A stretch of 64,000 nt of DNA, taken from Spisula solida (Eukaryota; Mollusca; Bivalvia; Venerida; Mactridae). The translations under genes were made by a program, and so were the position numbers. The stretch spans positions 40,217,822 through 40,281,821 of the forward strand of contig OX365955.1 in assembly GCA_947247005.1 (NCBI GenBank), read 5' to 3'. Below are positions 47,368 through 58,299 of the stretch, one piece after another. Under the pieces are notes generated by a model. It searched no databases, had not been told where the DNA came from, and was given only the letters and a program-made list of their open reading frames with translations. The first letter of the stretch is position 1. Every line of letters begins with the position of its first letter.

Positions 47368-47490
47368 CATTGGGTGAGACGTGTGGTGATACGAGCGATT
47401 GTGCTACAACGAATGCAGTTTGTGATGACCAAAGGGTGTGTGCTTGTGATGCGGCTTACAATGAAGATGGAAACGATTGCGTTGCGAAAG
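47368..47490 (+). CDS. Array exon 25 (module B)
   Basis: Acceptor 'acaattcag', donor 'AAAG|GTACGA'. Close to the B consensus (GDTSD, DDQRV, NEDGND), more conserved than its A neighbours. Confidence 0.87.
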
Positions 47491-47887
47491 GTACGAATTC
47501 ATCTACTGCGTATGCTGATTCAATATCAAGTGAAGTAAATCTTTAGAAGAAACTAGCATTCCGACTTAACACATACATGTTAACTACCTCAAAATGTCAA
47601 AAAGTCCAGTCAATATTTCGTCGGCTTAAAATTACTTTGACCTTTCTACAAAAACTTCTTGGATTTCAATTACATTAAGCTTTTTAATGAATGCATCCAT
47701 TGTGTTCTTAATTGGAGAAGCTTTGTAATTAATTCACATATTGTTTTCTTGTTTGGAGTTAAAGTTGGTTCATTTACAGTTCGCCATAACGGTCTTATAA
47801 CGTACGGGTTGATTTGATTATGTTGTGAATATAAAACCTATCATACACACGCATATTGCTTGTATAATTCCAGAACTGTTATTTCAG

Positions 47888-48010
47888 TGTTAGGTGACGA
47901 CTGTACCGACAATACTGATTGTAGTACACATGTGGTCAAATCAGAGTGTACGATAAGTACGTGCACGTGCTCAGATGGTTTTGTTCCGAAAGGCGGCGAA
48001 TGCTTAAAGG
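47888..48010 (+). CDS. Array exon 26 (module A, diverged)
   Basis: Acceptor 'gttatttcag' then TG TTA GGT. Donor 'AAGG|GTAATG'. GDDCTDNTD, VVKSE, loop 3 TIST, and PKGGE in loop 5. A stop in the overlapping intron frame hides it from open-frame scans. Confidence 0.83.
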
Positions 48011-48326
48011 GTAATGGTTGTGTTTTGTTTGATTTTTAAATGGATTTTACAACAGCGTCTCTGGTATAATTAGTTATGTTATCACTTGAACATCCGTGAC
48101 AAAATCGTATAAAATAAATTTTATAACCACAAATAAACTATTATTTATTATCTTGTGGAATTCGAAAATCGTATTCATAGCTTCAATGAAAAGTGTAAAA
48201 ATGTGTATAAACATCAGTAATACTAGAATCATTATAAGGTGTGTTAATATGCTAAATTACTATTACGTAGCTCATTATAATTGTTATTACGGCCATATTA
48301 CATATACGAACTATTTAACAATTCAG

Positions 48327-48449
48327 CACTTGGTGAGGCGTGTGTGGACGCAAACGAATGTGCTACAATGAATGCTGTTTGCGATGACCAAAATAAATGC
48401 GTTTGTGGCGCAGCTTACAAGGAAGACGGTACCGATTGCGTTGCGAAAG
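48327..48449 (+). CDS. Array exon 27 (module B, diverged)
   Basis: Acceptor 'acaattcag', donor 'AAAG|GTACGT'. GEACVDANEC in loop 1, DDQNK, CVCGAAYKEDGTD. The six-cysteine spacing is unchanged. Confidence 0.83.
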
Positions 48450-48629
48450 GTACGTAGTATTCTTCTACTCAACTAATACTGATTACATATCAGTTCGACT
48501 TTACAAATCATGTAAATTTCAAAAAGATCTGTTACTCTCTCATGATTTCAGAGTTTTTGAATGCATGTTTCTGGTTGTTAGTGCGTCTAACATACGTATG
48601 CCATTTTGAGTTCAAAGCCTAATTATAAG

Positions 48630-48767
48630 GTATCATAAATATGAATGACATCTGTACGACAGATGTTGATTGTAGTACACATGTGGACAATGCAGAGTGT
48701 AGGAGAAATCCTAGTAAGTGCACTTGCTCAGATGATTTTGTTCCAAAAGACGGTGAATGCTTAAAAG
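48630..48767 (+). CDS. Array exon 28 (module A, altered acceptor)
   Basis: Module starts ICTTDVDCSTHVDNAEC, loop 3 RRNPSK (six residues), DDFVPKDGEC, donor 'AAAG|GTAATA'. The acceptor seen in all other A exons is lost. The nearest usable AG is at 48628-48629 (ttataag), which gives a 138-bp exon in the correct phase with five extra codons, but its pyrimidine tract is poor. It may be spliced weakly or be dying. Best 3' module of the array. Confidence 0.6.
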
Positions 48768-48779
48768 GTAATATTAATG

Positions 48780-49690
48780 TTTTGTTTCTTTTTAAAGAAT
48801 GTATATATAACACTTGTATTGTTATTGCAAATACATGTATGTAACAATATTACATATTAATTTTTAAAAAAACATAGACAACAACATGTAGTAGAGAACA
48901 CAAAGCACAACTTTAAGAAGGAGGGTGGATCGGTTTGTGCGCATGCGTCATTTTTCAAAATCAATTATGTGCCTTTTTAACGTAAAAATGTGTCAAAATT
49001 ATTTAAATTAAATCAAATTGAACAGTTTTGATAAGTATTAATAAATTAAAGTAGAAACTACTAATCGAAATCACGGCTTACATTTAGGAAAAGAATGACA
49101 TTACAGAAAAGGTGGATGGGGTGAAGAATTTTTTTTAAACGCTTTGATTGATATTCTCAGCATTTAGGCAATATTTAATCTAAATAAAACAAAATTTGCG
49201 AAAATGATCAGTCGATGACATATATTTTTTAAATCGCATTATTTTGAAAATCTATATCACTATAATTACTTAACGAAATATTATTATTAAATGTTGACTG
49301 TTATAAGAATTTCACCTGTGTGCTACTTTGCTCCATTAAATATGAAGTGGTTGGCCTAAAAGAGAAATATTCATTATACCAATATTTAATGTACTATTTT
49401 GGGTAAATTGGCCATCTATAACAATGTGTAACCAAAGTACAATGGACTATATTTAATATTTTGATCACAGACATCAAATTAAACTGTCATATTTGAATAT
49501 CACTACCAATTTACAAACTTCAATGTAATTATGATAAAAGCATATACACTTCAAACAGGGCTGATTACTCCGAAAATGAGTTCGGTGACCTCGTGTTTCT
49601 TCATAATAGTTTGTGTCCGATTAGATTTCTTTACTTCCTGCCAAAATGCAAATAAAAATCTTAATGTGGGATCAAAACCGCTCCGAATTC
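48780..49690. other. Last intron, first part
   Basis: Between exon 28 and the M1 copy. AT-rich, no module relic, no repeat shared with the array. Confidence 0.4.
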
Positions 49691-49691
49691 C

Positions 49692-50092
49692 TTAAAGCCA
49701 CATTATCTCTCCCAAAACTTTTTCCCGATCATCCAGTAAATAGACTAAATACAAAGAATTAGTATGTTTTTCACAAACGACCTATAATTAACGACCGAAT
49801 GTCAGCTATATTTCTCGAAATATTATGCCAAAAATCACATTAAGTAAAATGTATGGATGACAAAATACTAATTTTGCAAGAGTTGCTCCCCTTTGACTTT
49901 AAATCATGCATTCATTGTTTACATTTCGTTATTTTGTTTACAAACCAACTTGAGGCTTTATTTCGTTTTCGTTCATATTATGGAATTTTCCATCTTTGGA
50001 CTCAACTAAAGTGCTCAAAATGCATCATTTTGCTGACGGGTTGCCACGTTAATTGTTTTGAAAACAGTCATTTAAGGCATAATGGGACTTTA
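49692..50092 (+). mobile_element. MITE family M1, copy 3
   Basis: TTAAAGCCACATTATCTCTC at the left and 'ggcataatgggacttta' at the right form the inverted ends, with TA at both outer borders compatible with a TA target duplication. The 189-codon frame starting at 49853 is MITE sequence running into flanking DNA, not a gene. Confidence 0.78.
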
Positions 50093-50229
50093 GAGCGCAT
50101 ATACCACATATTTATACCACATATTTATACCACATATTTAAAAATAGAGGCAATTCCGAAAAATGCGATGTTTATCATATCGGTATTCTATTTTGATGTC
50201 ATCTACGATTTACTATTGTTCTTTTTCAG

Positions 50230-50315
50230 GATCGGGCACAGCACCGATGAAGGCCTTTACACATATCGTATTTGGAGCGGTGTGGATCCTGAGAAATATC
50301 ATTCCAATTATGTAG
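50230..50315 (+). CDS. Array gene: candidate last exon with hydrophobic C-terminus
   Basis: A strong acceptor (ttgttctttttcag) opens in phase 1, the phase left by module exons. The split codon would be Gly. It then reads SGTAPMKAFTHIVFGAVW and ILRNIIPIM, then TAG. Small residues followed by a hydrophobic tail of about 19 residues at the extreme C-terminus suit a GPI-anchor signal or a short membrane anchor. An Arg and Asn within the hydrophobic stretch weaken this. No other frame of this exon fits the module phase so well. Taken with the signal-like exon at 21701, it would make the product an extracellular, surface-held protein. Confidence 0.42.
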
Positions 50316-50484
50316 GACGCTTCTCAGAAAGTGGACTTTGTGACACCCTTTTTTTACTTCTTTGTTTACATCAAATGCATTGTTTATTTATATTAATTAT
50401 CAATTTTACAACATGTTTTTAATATCTCGCATTGCTTATTAGAACCAAAGACATTGTCAAAATGTGTACGCCTGGTGCGTATGT

Positions 50485-50808
50485 GTTAAACCACAGGAAC
50501 TTGCATTTATAATTTGGAAAAAAAAATGAAAAAAAAATTGAAAAAAATGGAGTCGACGCCAAATCAAAACTCCACAAATACTGGCTTTAAAAGCCGATAT
50601 TAGACGATTATCGGTACCGATCGGTTGAGGTGCGGATGTATTCTGTATTGTTATTAGCCCCTTTAACTGCCTAGATCATATGTTTTAACTGTCAAGTTGG
50701 TATTGAGAAAATATTTGTGTTAGAATAGTTCGTGGGATACAATCGCATTGCACTCCTTTTTTTTTCATTTTTTTTTCAAATTATAAATGCAATTTCCTGT
50801 GGTTAAAC
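50485..50808. mobile_element. MITE family M6
   Basis: Terminal inverted repeats of about 50 bp: GTTAAACCACAGGAACTTGC followed by ATTTATAATTTG and an A-rich run, mirrored at 50757-50808. The interior is noncoding. Confidence 0.8.
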
Positions 50809-50929
50809 AGAACTACATGTAGGTTATTTTTTATTCTGCTTTTGTTGACATTTCTCTTTCACTAATCAGAATTATTATATATCGTATATGTAGTAACAGC
50901 ATGCGTTCGGTATCCGGATGGTCAACACC

Positions 50930-51190
50930 TGTTGACGTATGAATGTTTGTACTTAAATCTTTACACTTATTATTCACTTATACCTTGGTCACATGCGAGT
51001 CCCGTACGATGTCCGCGCGGATATTACGATGACCGTACCGATATCGTACGATCGATAATCTTTAACTCGTATGGGGTCCGTACAAGCTGTGACCAGACCC
51101 AACACTTTTTCAGAAACAGTTGGCATTCTAAAAAGTGTTTACTCGTACGATTTGGTAAATTCGTACGGATATCGTACGAGCTTTGAGACA
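50930..51190. repeat. CGTACG-rich patch
   Basis: Repeated short palindromic phrases such as 'atatcgtacga', 'cgtacggatatcgtacgag' and 'ggtccgtacaa' within AT-rich DNA. Flanking 'ttggtcacatgcgagt' and 'agctgtgaccagac' suggest imperfect inverted ends of a small element. Confidence 0.45.
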
Positions 51191-51430
51191 ATGGTATTAC
51201 CGTCGTAAAAATATTCCATCAAAACGAGTGTAGAGTTAAACCGGGAAACATTTTGAGTTACCAGTTTTGAACAATGTCTCATTTGTCTGGACATATTGTA
51301 CTTGTGTGCACGCACTTTTCATATATTTTGACAATAAATAATAAGAAAACAGTCGCAATTCAGATAATCCTTCGTTTGAGTTTCAGTATATATACATGTA
51401 TATAATAATGCAGTGCGATAATAATAAATA

Positions 51431-52045
51431 CGTGAAAATTGTATATAAAATGATGTTAAATGATTTAGAAATTATCCAGATTGCAATAATTGGGCGAAAT
51501 CGGTAAAACATATTTTAAAAAGACTAGGTTTTAATGAGGTGTGGTTGTTTCAAGGGGTTGGGAACAAAAAACGCGTTCATAATTACTTTACGACAAAGGC
51601 TGAAGGATACTTTTATTCAAAATTGGAGGTCTGAACTTCAAAATTCTAGCAGAGCAAAATGTTATGTGTTGTTCGCTGATTTTAGATTTCAACCTTACCT
51701 TGATATGATAAAAATTCAAAAATTCAGAAAATCCCTAACACAGTTAAGAGTATCGTCACATAGATTAGAAAAAGAAGCTGGTCGATGGCATAAACCTGAT
51801 AAAATACCTTTCCATGATAGAAAATGTCAAGTATGTAACGTCATTGAAGATGAATGTCACTTTCTATTTGAATGTCCTCTATATCATGATTTACGTAAAC
51901 AATACCTAAAACAGTACTATCGAAGAAATTACAATATACCTAAATTTATTGAATAGTTAACTTCAGAAAATACCACTGTTCTCAAAAACCTCTCAATGTT
52001 TATTTATAAGTCTTTTGATTTAAGAAACAGGAGATACTTATTATG
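51431..52045 (+). pseudogene. LINE 3' fragment, same family as 3.1-5.2 kb
   Basis: Plus-strand end of ORF2: ILKRLGFNEVW shifts frame into GTKNAFIITLRQRL, then FRKSLTQLRVSSHRLEKEAG, RWHKPDKIPF and a C-x2-C-x7-H-x4-C finger (CQVCNVIEDECHFLFEC), a stop at 51954-51956, and FKSFDLRN-like remains beyond. Truncated 5' and frameshifted. The GRWxKPxKIP motif and finger match the minus-strand copy at 3.1-3.5 kb. Confidence 0.85.
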
Positions 52046-52235
52046 AGTAACATTATTTTCTCCTCACCTCAAAGCACATATTTATGAAAATATATATACA
52101 TGTTTAAAATGATTTGATATGCAAAAGTAGATATACTAGTACTGTTAATATCAATGATGCTATAATGTTTGAAGATTTGTAATTTCACTGTACATAATGT
52201 CAACAATGTTTATATATGAGTGTATTTGTGACATA

Positions 52236-52312
52236 TGTATGTGTGTGTGTATGTGCGTGCGTGTGTGTGTGCGTGCATGTAAGATGTGTGCGTGTGTGAC
52301 AGTATGTGAGTA
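52236..52312. repeat. GT-rich microsatellite
   Basis: Runs of gt/gc dinucleotides ('tatgtgtgtgtgtatgtgcg' and following) just 3' of the LINE fragment. Confidence 0.8.
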
Positions 52313-52675
52313 TATTTAATGTATTACACTAGGTATTGTTGTAAACTCATGGGCATAATGTCTAATGTTTTGGAAATCAACCATATATATATACAAGAAA
52401 GGAATGATGTCCGTCCCCAGAACTGTTAAAGGCGAAATGCATTGGGGTTTTGATTAAATTATTGAGTTTTGATACTCATTTCGTCATTTTTTTTAAATTT
52501 GTTATCCGATTCAATAGCTCATTCCATGTTTGTATTATTGTATATACTAATGTATGTATGACTATTGAAAGTAAATACAGTTTTACAATAGCATCACGGT
52601 CATATAAGGCTTTCAGTATACCTAGACTTACAGCCGATTTTGTTTATTTTACTCAGATAGACACATTTTAAATAA

Positions 52676-52983
52676 AAGTTGGATATGTCATTTGTTATAT
52701 TGAATTAAGAATTTGTATATAGAAGTCAGACTAGCATTACGTAAACATTCGATCTGTTATACAGGTTGGTCATCTTCAAAGATAAACATGTTATTTTTGT
52801 TTTCTGTACCAATGTCTTATTCATGCGATGATTTGGTTAATACTCGTTGGATTTTATCAAGTGTTGTATCAAAATGACGAAATTGAATTAGCCGTTACGA
52901 GTATACAAAGGCATTTTATATGGGGATTTGTTTTCCTAAAGTATACCAACATATCCAAGTGCCGCGTTTTTTTAAATCCGTAA
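52676..52983 (-). mobile_element. MITE family M5, truncated copy
   Basis: Reverse-complement relative of 57585-57947: shares 'gtaaacattcgatctgttat', 'ggttggtcatcttcaaagat' and 'gccgcgtttttttaaatccg'. The left terminal repeat is worn away. Confidence 0.7.
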
Positions 52984-52989
52984 ACCATA

Positions 52990-55275
52990 GGAGAAGAAGC
53001 TGATATCCGATTGCAAAAGAGTGGTACTTATTTTTTAGACGCATGTACCTGCATTTAAGGCAATTAATGTATACTGTTGACTTTTTACTAATTCTATTTC
53101 ATACCATTCGCTTCTTAAATTAACAACTGTCACTTACTCTCAGGAATTAGATATTTTAAATACTTGATGTGTGATAATTATGGTTTTTGTCGACAATATA
53201 TAAAAATATATAAAATATTATGCATTTATATTTTTGTTAGTGAATAATAAATATTTAATACGGATAACGAAACAAGTTCGTTAATTTATATTAATCATAC
53301 AGAATGGTACACTTCTCTTTGTGGAGTGAGCCTCAAGCAATTAATACACTTTTACCATTTTTATTTTGTCTTTGGATGGCGGAGTCTTAGAACTAATTCC
53401 GAAATTTCACAGTCAAAGCAGGTGCTCTATCACTGGGTTATATTATACATTTTTTCTCGTCAAATCCGCGTAGCAGAAATAATAACAAGGTCAAATGGTA
53501 AAAGTAATTTAGTGAATTGTGAAACTTGAAAACAAACGTGTTTATACTTTGTACGTGGGTAGATTCAAAAGTAATGTCACTGTTCCACTGGTGAGTTTAT
53601 TTGTTGGCGTACGTCAGTAAAATTTATATCAAAATGTGATGTAATTCAATTCTGATTAATATCATTTGTGTCATATTGTTTGAATGTTAAAATAGCATTA
53701 TATAGACATTCAAAATATACCAATGACGTCACGTCGCCGCACACGAAAATGACGTTATTTTGCCGGCGTATAACTACATTTTTGAGACATGGGTGTATTT
53801 ATATGACCCTGGATCAAGACAGGCCTGTAACAATGTGTTTTCCTTACTACATAAAGACTGTGGTATGTAAATGTGTTTAAAAATGGGTGAACAGACATGA
53901 GCGCTGTATAGAACATCAATGACGATACTTTGAAAGGGAATGATGTAAGAAACGTCAAAATTTGTTTACGACGTCGATAACGTCATTTGCTTGCGGCGAT
54001 GTCCTTAAGGAGGCTTCCTATGTACACGTATATCTCAATAACAAATAATTGCATTGTTATGAAATTTGGCGATTATATTGGAAATAGATTAACGTAGCTG
54101 TGTGTAAAATTGCGTTGTTTTATTTAAATTATGCGCGATTTTACAGCACCAGTGACATTACTTTTGGATCCGCCCACGTACATTGCAAGAATTACAATAA
54201 CATCTTCATATGTTGCTAAACGGCATGTTTCAAGTTCTCCAGGCTAACCAGGTTGGTAGGCTGTTTCCAGGTTGGTAACAATTTTGTCCATAGTGTTATG
54301 CATGTACGAGGTATAATTTCAGCATGGCAAATATATAAGAGAAAACATTCAACATATTTGCAATTAAAAGACGGCTATTATCTCTGCCGCGTAATGGATA
54401 ATGAACTGCTACATTTACTGTATGGCAAATTTTAAGGCCCACACCTTTGAAATTGACCAGTGACCCTGACCTTCAGCCCACATGGTAGACACATTGGATC
54501 TGCACATCACTGAAGAACCTACAGCAAAAAATGTACGCATCTTAAACTGCACGCGCTTTTTAAAATCAAATTATCGCGAAAACTGTATACAACGTTGTAA
54601 AACGTTGATTACGTTTGTAACCTCCCCTGTTTTTTATCACTTCTTACATTTTTTCTACCAGAGTTATTGTCTTGCTATTTGTAAATATTGCAATGTACTC
54701 TACTTCTTGCATGTACGAAAACAGTATGTTGTTCAACCATTGTTATCGTTTAACTTATTTTTGGTAAAAAAATGAAAATGTACATATTTTAAAATAACAT
54801 TTAAATTAAAAAAAAATACTTTCACAGTCTAAAATAAACGTTACTGTTTGTTTCTGTACATACAAAATTTCGTGTATCCGAGTTTTAGGTTGTTAAATAT
54901 TCAACCTTTTCGAAGTTTTTAGGGGTTTCCTAAAGTCTGAGAATACCTTAAAAATTGAACGAGCAAAACTGTTAGGAACTTCCCAAACCATAACCGTGAA
55001 TGTTGTCTTGATAACTATAACAAGTTTTTTAAATGATATAGTCCAATAATTAATAGAATATTATGTCGAAAGAGCCTACTATTGCTACATTTGTCACGGT
55101 TATGACATTGTCATGTCTTTATACAACCGCCATTATTCGCAATTTGTAATAGTCTTTGACATGTTGTTACGTCTGTATATAATTATAAGTACATGTAGTG
55201 TATGTTCACGTGGCCCTTTGGCTTAATGAAATGCAAAATAATCTTCTTCTTATTATATGTACTGTACCTTATTAA
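52990..55275. other. Intergenic, nothing recognised
   Basis: Several short open frames but no domain, splice structure or repeat that I can support. GACGTC-rich patches occur at 53.72-53.76 and 53.96-54.0 kb. Confidence 0.35.
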
Positions 55276-55278
55276 CAG

Positions 55279-55671
55279 TAAAAGTCCCATTATGCCTTAA
55301 ATGGCTAATTTTAAAAAGCAATAACTTGGCAACCTATCTGCAGAATGATACATTTTGAGAACTTAAGTTGAGTCCAAAAGGTGGAAAATTCCATAATATG
55401 AACGAAAACGAAATAAAACCTCCAGTAGGTTTGTAAACAAAATAACAAAATGTAAACAATAAATGCATAATTTAAAGTCTAAGGGGACCAACTCTTGCAA
55501 AATTAGTATTTTGTCATCCATTCATTTTACTAAATGTGATGTTTGGCATACTATTTCGACAGATATAGCTGACATTATGTCATCAATTATTGGTCATTTG
55601 TGAAAAACAACCTAATTCTTCGTATGAATGGATGAATGGGAAAAGTTTTGGGAGAGATAATGTGACTTTAA
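55279..55671 (-). mobile_element. MITE family M1, copy 4
   Basis: AAAGTCCCATTATGCCTTAA at the left, 'gagagataatgtgacttta' at the right. Same orientation as copy 1. The best-preserved pair of ends in the window. Confidence 0.78.
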
Positions 55672-55780
55672 ACCACGTACATGTACATGTATATAAATAT
55701 ATGACACACACCATTAGGTTTCCCTTGTATATGTTGTTTCGGCAAGCTGACCATTACCATTTTTGTAAATGTCCTCATGA

Positions 55781-56118
55781 CTTGTACTTAGAATATGTGG
55801 TATTTCTTCTTGTACTTAGAATATGTGGTATTTCTTCTTGTACTTAGAATATGTGGTATTTCTTCTTGTACTGAGAATATGTGGTATTTCTTTTGTACTT
55901 AGAATATGTGGTATTTCTTCTTGTACTGAGAATATGTGGTATTTCTTCTTGTACTGAGAATATGTGGTATTTCTTTTTGTACTTAGAATATGTGGTATTT
56001 CTTCTTGTACTTAGAATATGTGGTATTTCTTTTTGTACTTAGAATATGTGGAATTTCTTCTTGTACTTAGAATATGTGGTATTTCTTCTTGTACTTCGAA
56101 TGTGTGGTATTTCTTTTT
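55781..56118 (+). repeat. Minisatellite, 28-bp unit, about 12 copies
   Basis: Tandem copies of 'acttagaatatgtggtattt' plus 'cttcttgt', with variants (acttag/actgag, cttctt/ctttt). Open frames rich in LRICGISSCT arise only from the repeat. Confidence 0.95.
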
Positions 56119-56119
56119 C

Positions 56120-57100
56120 GTCTATTCTGTTTGGGTCTTCAGTGCTAGGACTGGGTACCGCCAAGAAAAAGATACCGGGTTATACCACGGTTTTTCCTCA
56201 AATACGACTGTATGCCATCAGCTTTATTATAAGACTCACATCTATGGTAAAGTTGTCAGAATATAATGGAAAACTTTTAGCCAGGCTTTTTTAAGAACGA
56301 CAGCATACAAAGGGACTAAGAACGTGTGTTGGATAAGATATTAATTGGGACAGAAAAGGAGAAACGGATTCAAGAAGTGAAGAAAATAGACAAGGGAAAA
56401 TATTAAAATACTATAAATATATAAAGACTATCGTACAGAAACCCACATAGATATAAATAAATATCATATATCATATTTTATATACGGTACATGTACCTTG
56501 TGATAATTAGATGTTTTATTCTAATTTAGATAATGTCTCTTATAACTCTTAGTAAGAGTGGCTATATATGATTTGTATTTTATGTTGTGTGCAATATATG
56601 TTGTAAATATAGATGAGACTCAAATAAATAAATATAATATATATATATCGGTTAACAGCATTGGTACAAACAATGAATATACTGACTGGCGATTTAGATC
56701 CTTTTGAAGTTGAAATTGATTAAATTCATTCAAGGCATTATCGGATAAGAGAGAGGCAACAGCTAGAAAATATTGTCGATACCAGGACGAGGCAATTCTA
56801 GAATACGTTTTGTTTAAACTGAGTCTGTTCTGTTATTTGTTGAATGCCCTGTTCTTAGCAATAACTTCCGATCCTGTCAAATTATGTACGAGGCTTTCGT
56901 CATTGATTCAGTTCGTATTAGATTGTAAAGTGATTTTTGAATACCTCTTATTCCAAAATAGCACAGGATGCCGTTAGATTCATTGTAAGGATATGGTATG
57001 TAAATACCACATGCAGCGACTTACAAAGTAGATCTTCACATGAAAGTATGTAGTACAGTTTCCCTTTATTTCGTTTCATACAGGTTCCGGTTATAAAAAA
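56120..57100. other. Intergenic, nothing recognised
   Basis: AT-rich with a short TA run near 56636. No supported feature. Confidence 0.35.
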
Positions 57101-57389
57101 TGTAAAATCAAGCTGAACAATAACAACTGTCTGTTGACGTTAATATCATAATATTGACAAGTCCCCTGTTATAACTGTAACGATTACACCACTGTGAAGT
57201 AGTCCAATGTGCGTTGCTTGTTGCAAACGGTAAAAATAGGTTTTCGCTAAAACAAGTGTATCTGTACGAAGAAAAATAACATTGACAAAAAAATGCATAG
57301 GTAATGGAACCATACGATTGCTGACAAATATATCCTGTGATGAGGCACACACGCTCTGTCAAGTATTGTCAGATTTGTTGGGTTTTGTA

Positions 57390-57490
57390 ACTTTTCCCCA
57401 TTGTGCTCTACTAGTATGTTGTATGCCCCGTCAATGAGGCACTCATATACGACGGTCAATTGGCGCAAAAATTTCTCCTGAAAATATTAT
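57390..57490 (-). CDS. Possible relic exon related to the four-cysteine family
   Basis: On the minus strand an acceptor ('atattttcag') opens EKFLRQLTVVYECLIDG and AYNILVEHNGEK in phase 0. It can be laid without gaps on the second exon of the 59-kb gene (KFIRQIPIYLSSGSEIEF...HSNWTG): same KF[IL]RQ[IL] start and alternating hydrophobics. Its donor (AA|GTTACA) is weak though in the same phase 2. Similarity is low and chance is possible. Confidence 0.25.
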
Positions 57491-57584
57491 CTAACTTGCT
57501 CTTTGACATTCAGCTGTACACTTCATTAAGTGTAATTTACGAAGGTGAAGAGATGCTTTTCGTGGCGTTCGTATGCTAATATGG

Positions 57585-57947
57585 TTAACGGATTTAAAAA
57601 CGCGAAACTTGGGTATGTTGGTATATTTTAGGAAAACAAATTCTCATACAAAATGTATTTTTATATTCGTAAAGGCTAATTCAATGTCGTCATTTTGATA
57701 CCACACTTAATAAAATCCAACGAGTATTAACTAAATTATCGCACGAAAAAGACATTGGTCCAGAAAACAAAAGTAACATGTTTATTGGCGCATTGGTTTT
57801 ATCGTTGAAGATGACCAGCCTGCATAACAGATCGAATGTTTACGTAAGGCTAGTCTAATTTCCATATACAAATTCGAAACACAATATACAACTTGAATTG
57901 TCTGCTATAAAACAACATACCCCAGTGTCGCGTTTTCAAATCCGTTT
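57585..57947. mobile_element. MITE family M5, full copy
   Basis: Inverted ends AACGGATTTAAAAACGCGAA / complement of AACGGATTTGAAAACGCGAC extend about 34 bp with few mismatches. Interior shared with 52676-52983. A lone end lies at about 2270-2300. Confidence 0.8.
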
Positions 57948-58299
57948 AGTATATTTATACCTACTTGGGCTATTTGACGGAAGAATGACCACACCACATT
58001 GTATGGAAAGTCCATGTCAGTACATACAAATAGTTTCCAACCAAGACACTTGAGACAGTGGTGTGTGAAACTGCTCGGAAAGCACCACTTTTTTCCATGG
58101 GGGTAATTTGGGGTAAGGTGTATTTCTGCCGTGTATTTACATGTGTATGTAAGTTTTCTTTGTACATTATCATGTATAGTGTTGCATACTTGTATAAGCT
58201 CGCCTACGTTGGGGATAGGAAATATAAGATAAACGTATACATCAATGCCAAACAGAAATGTCGTAATCATTATGTAAAACTTTAGAATCCATTATGTTT

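Noticed and set aside
25602..47538. Plus-strand frames overlapping B exons in another frame (ending with LLMLIQYQVK-like peptides)
   Set aside because: They run through the intron acceptor into the B exon in the wrong frame. The cysteine-rich frame with matching phases is the credible one.
49853..50422. 189-codon plus-strand frame, longest in the window
   Set aside because: Its first part is MITE M1 and the rest runs across the acceptor at 50229 in a different frame from the candidate last exon.
55590..56294. Frames rich in LRICGISSCT repeats
   Set aside because: Produced entirely by the 28-bp minisatellite, which is not a multiple of three and is read in changing frames.
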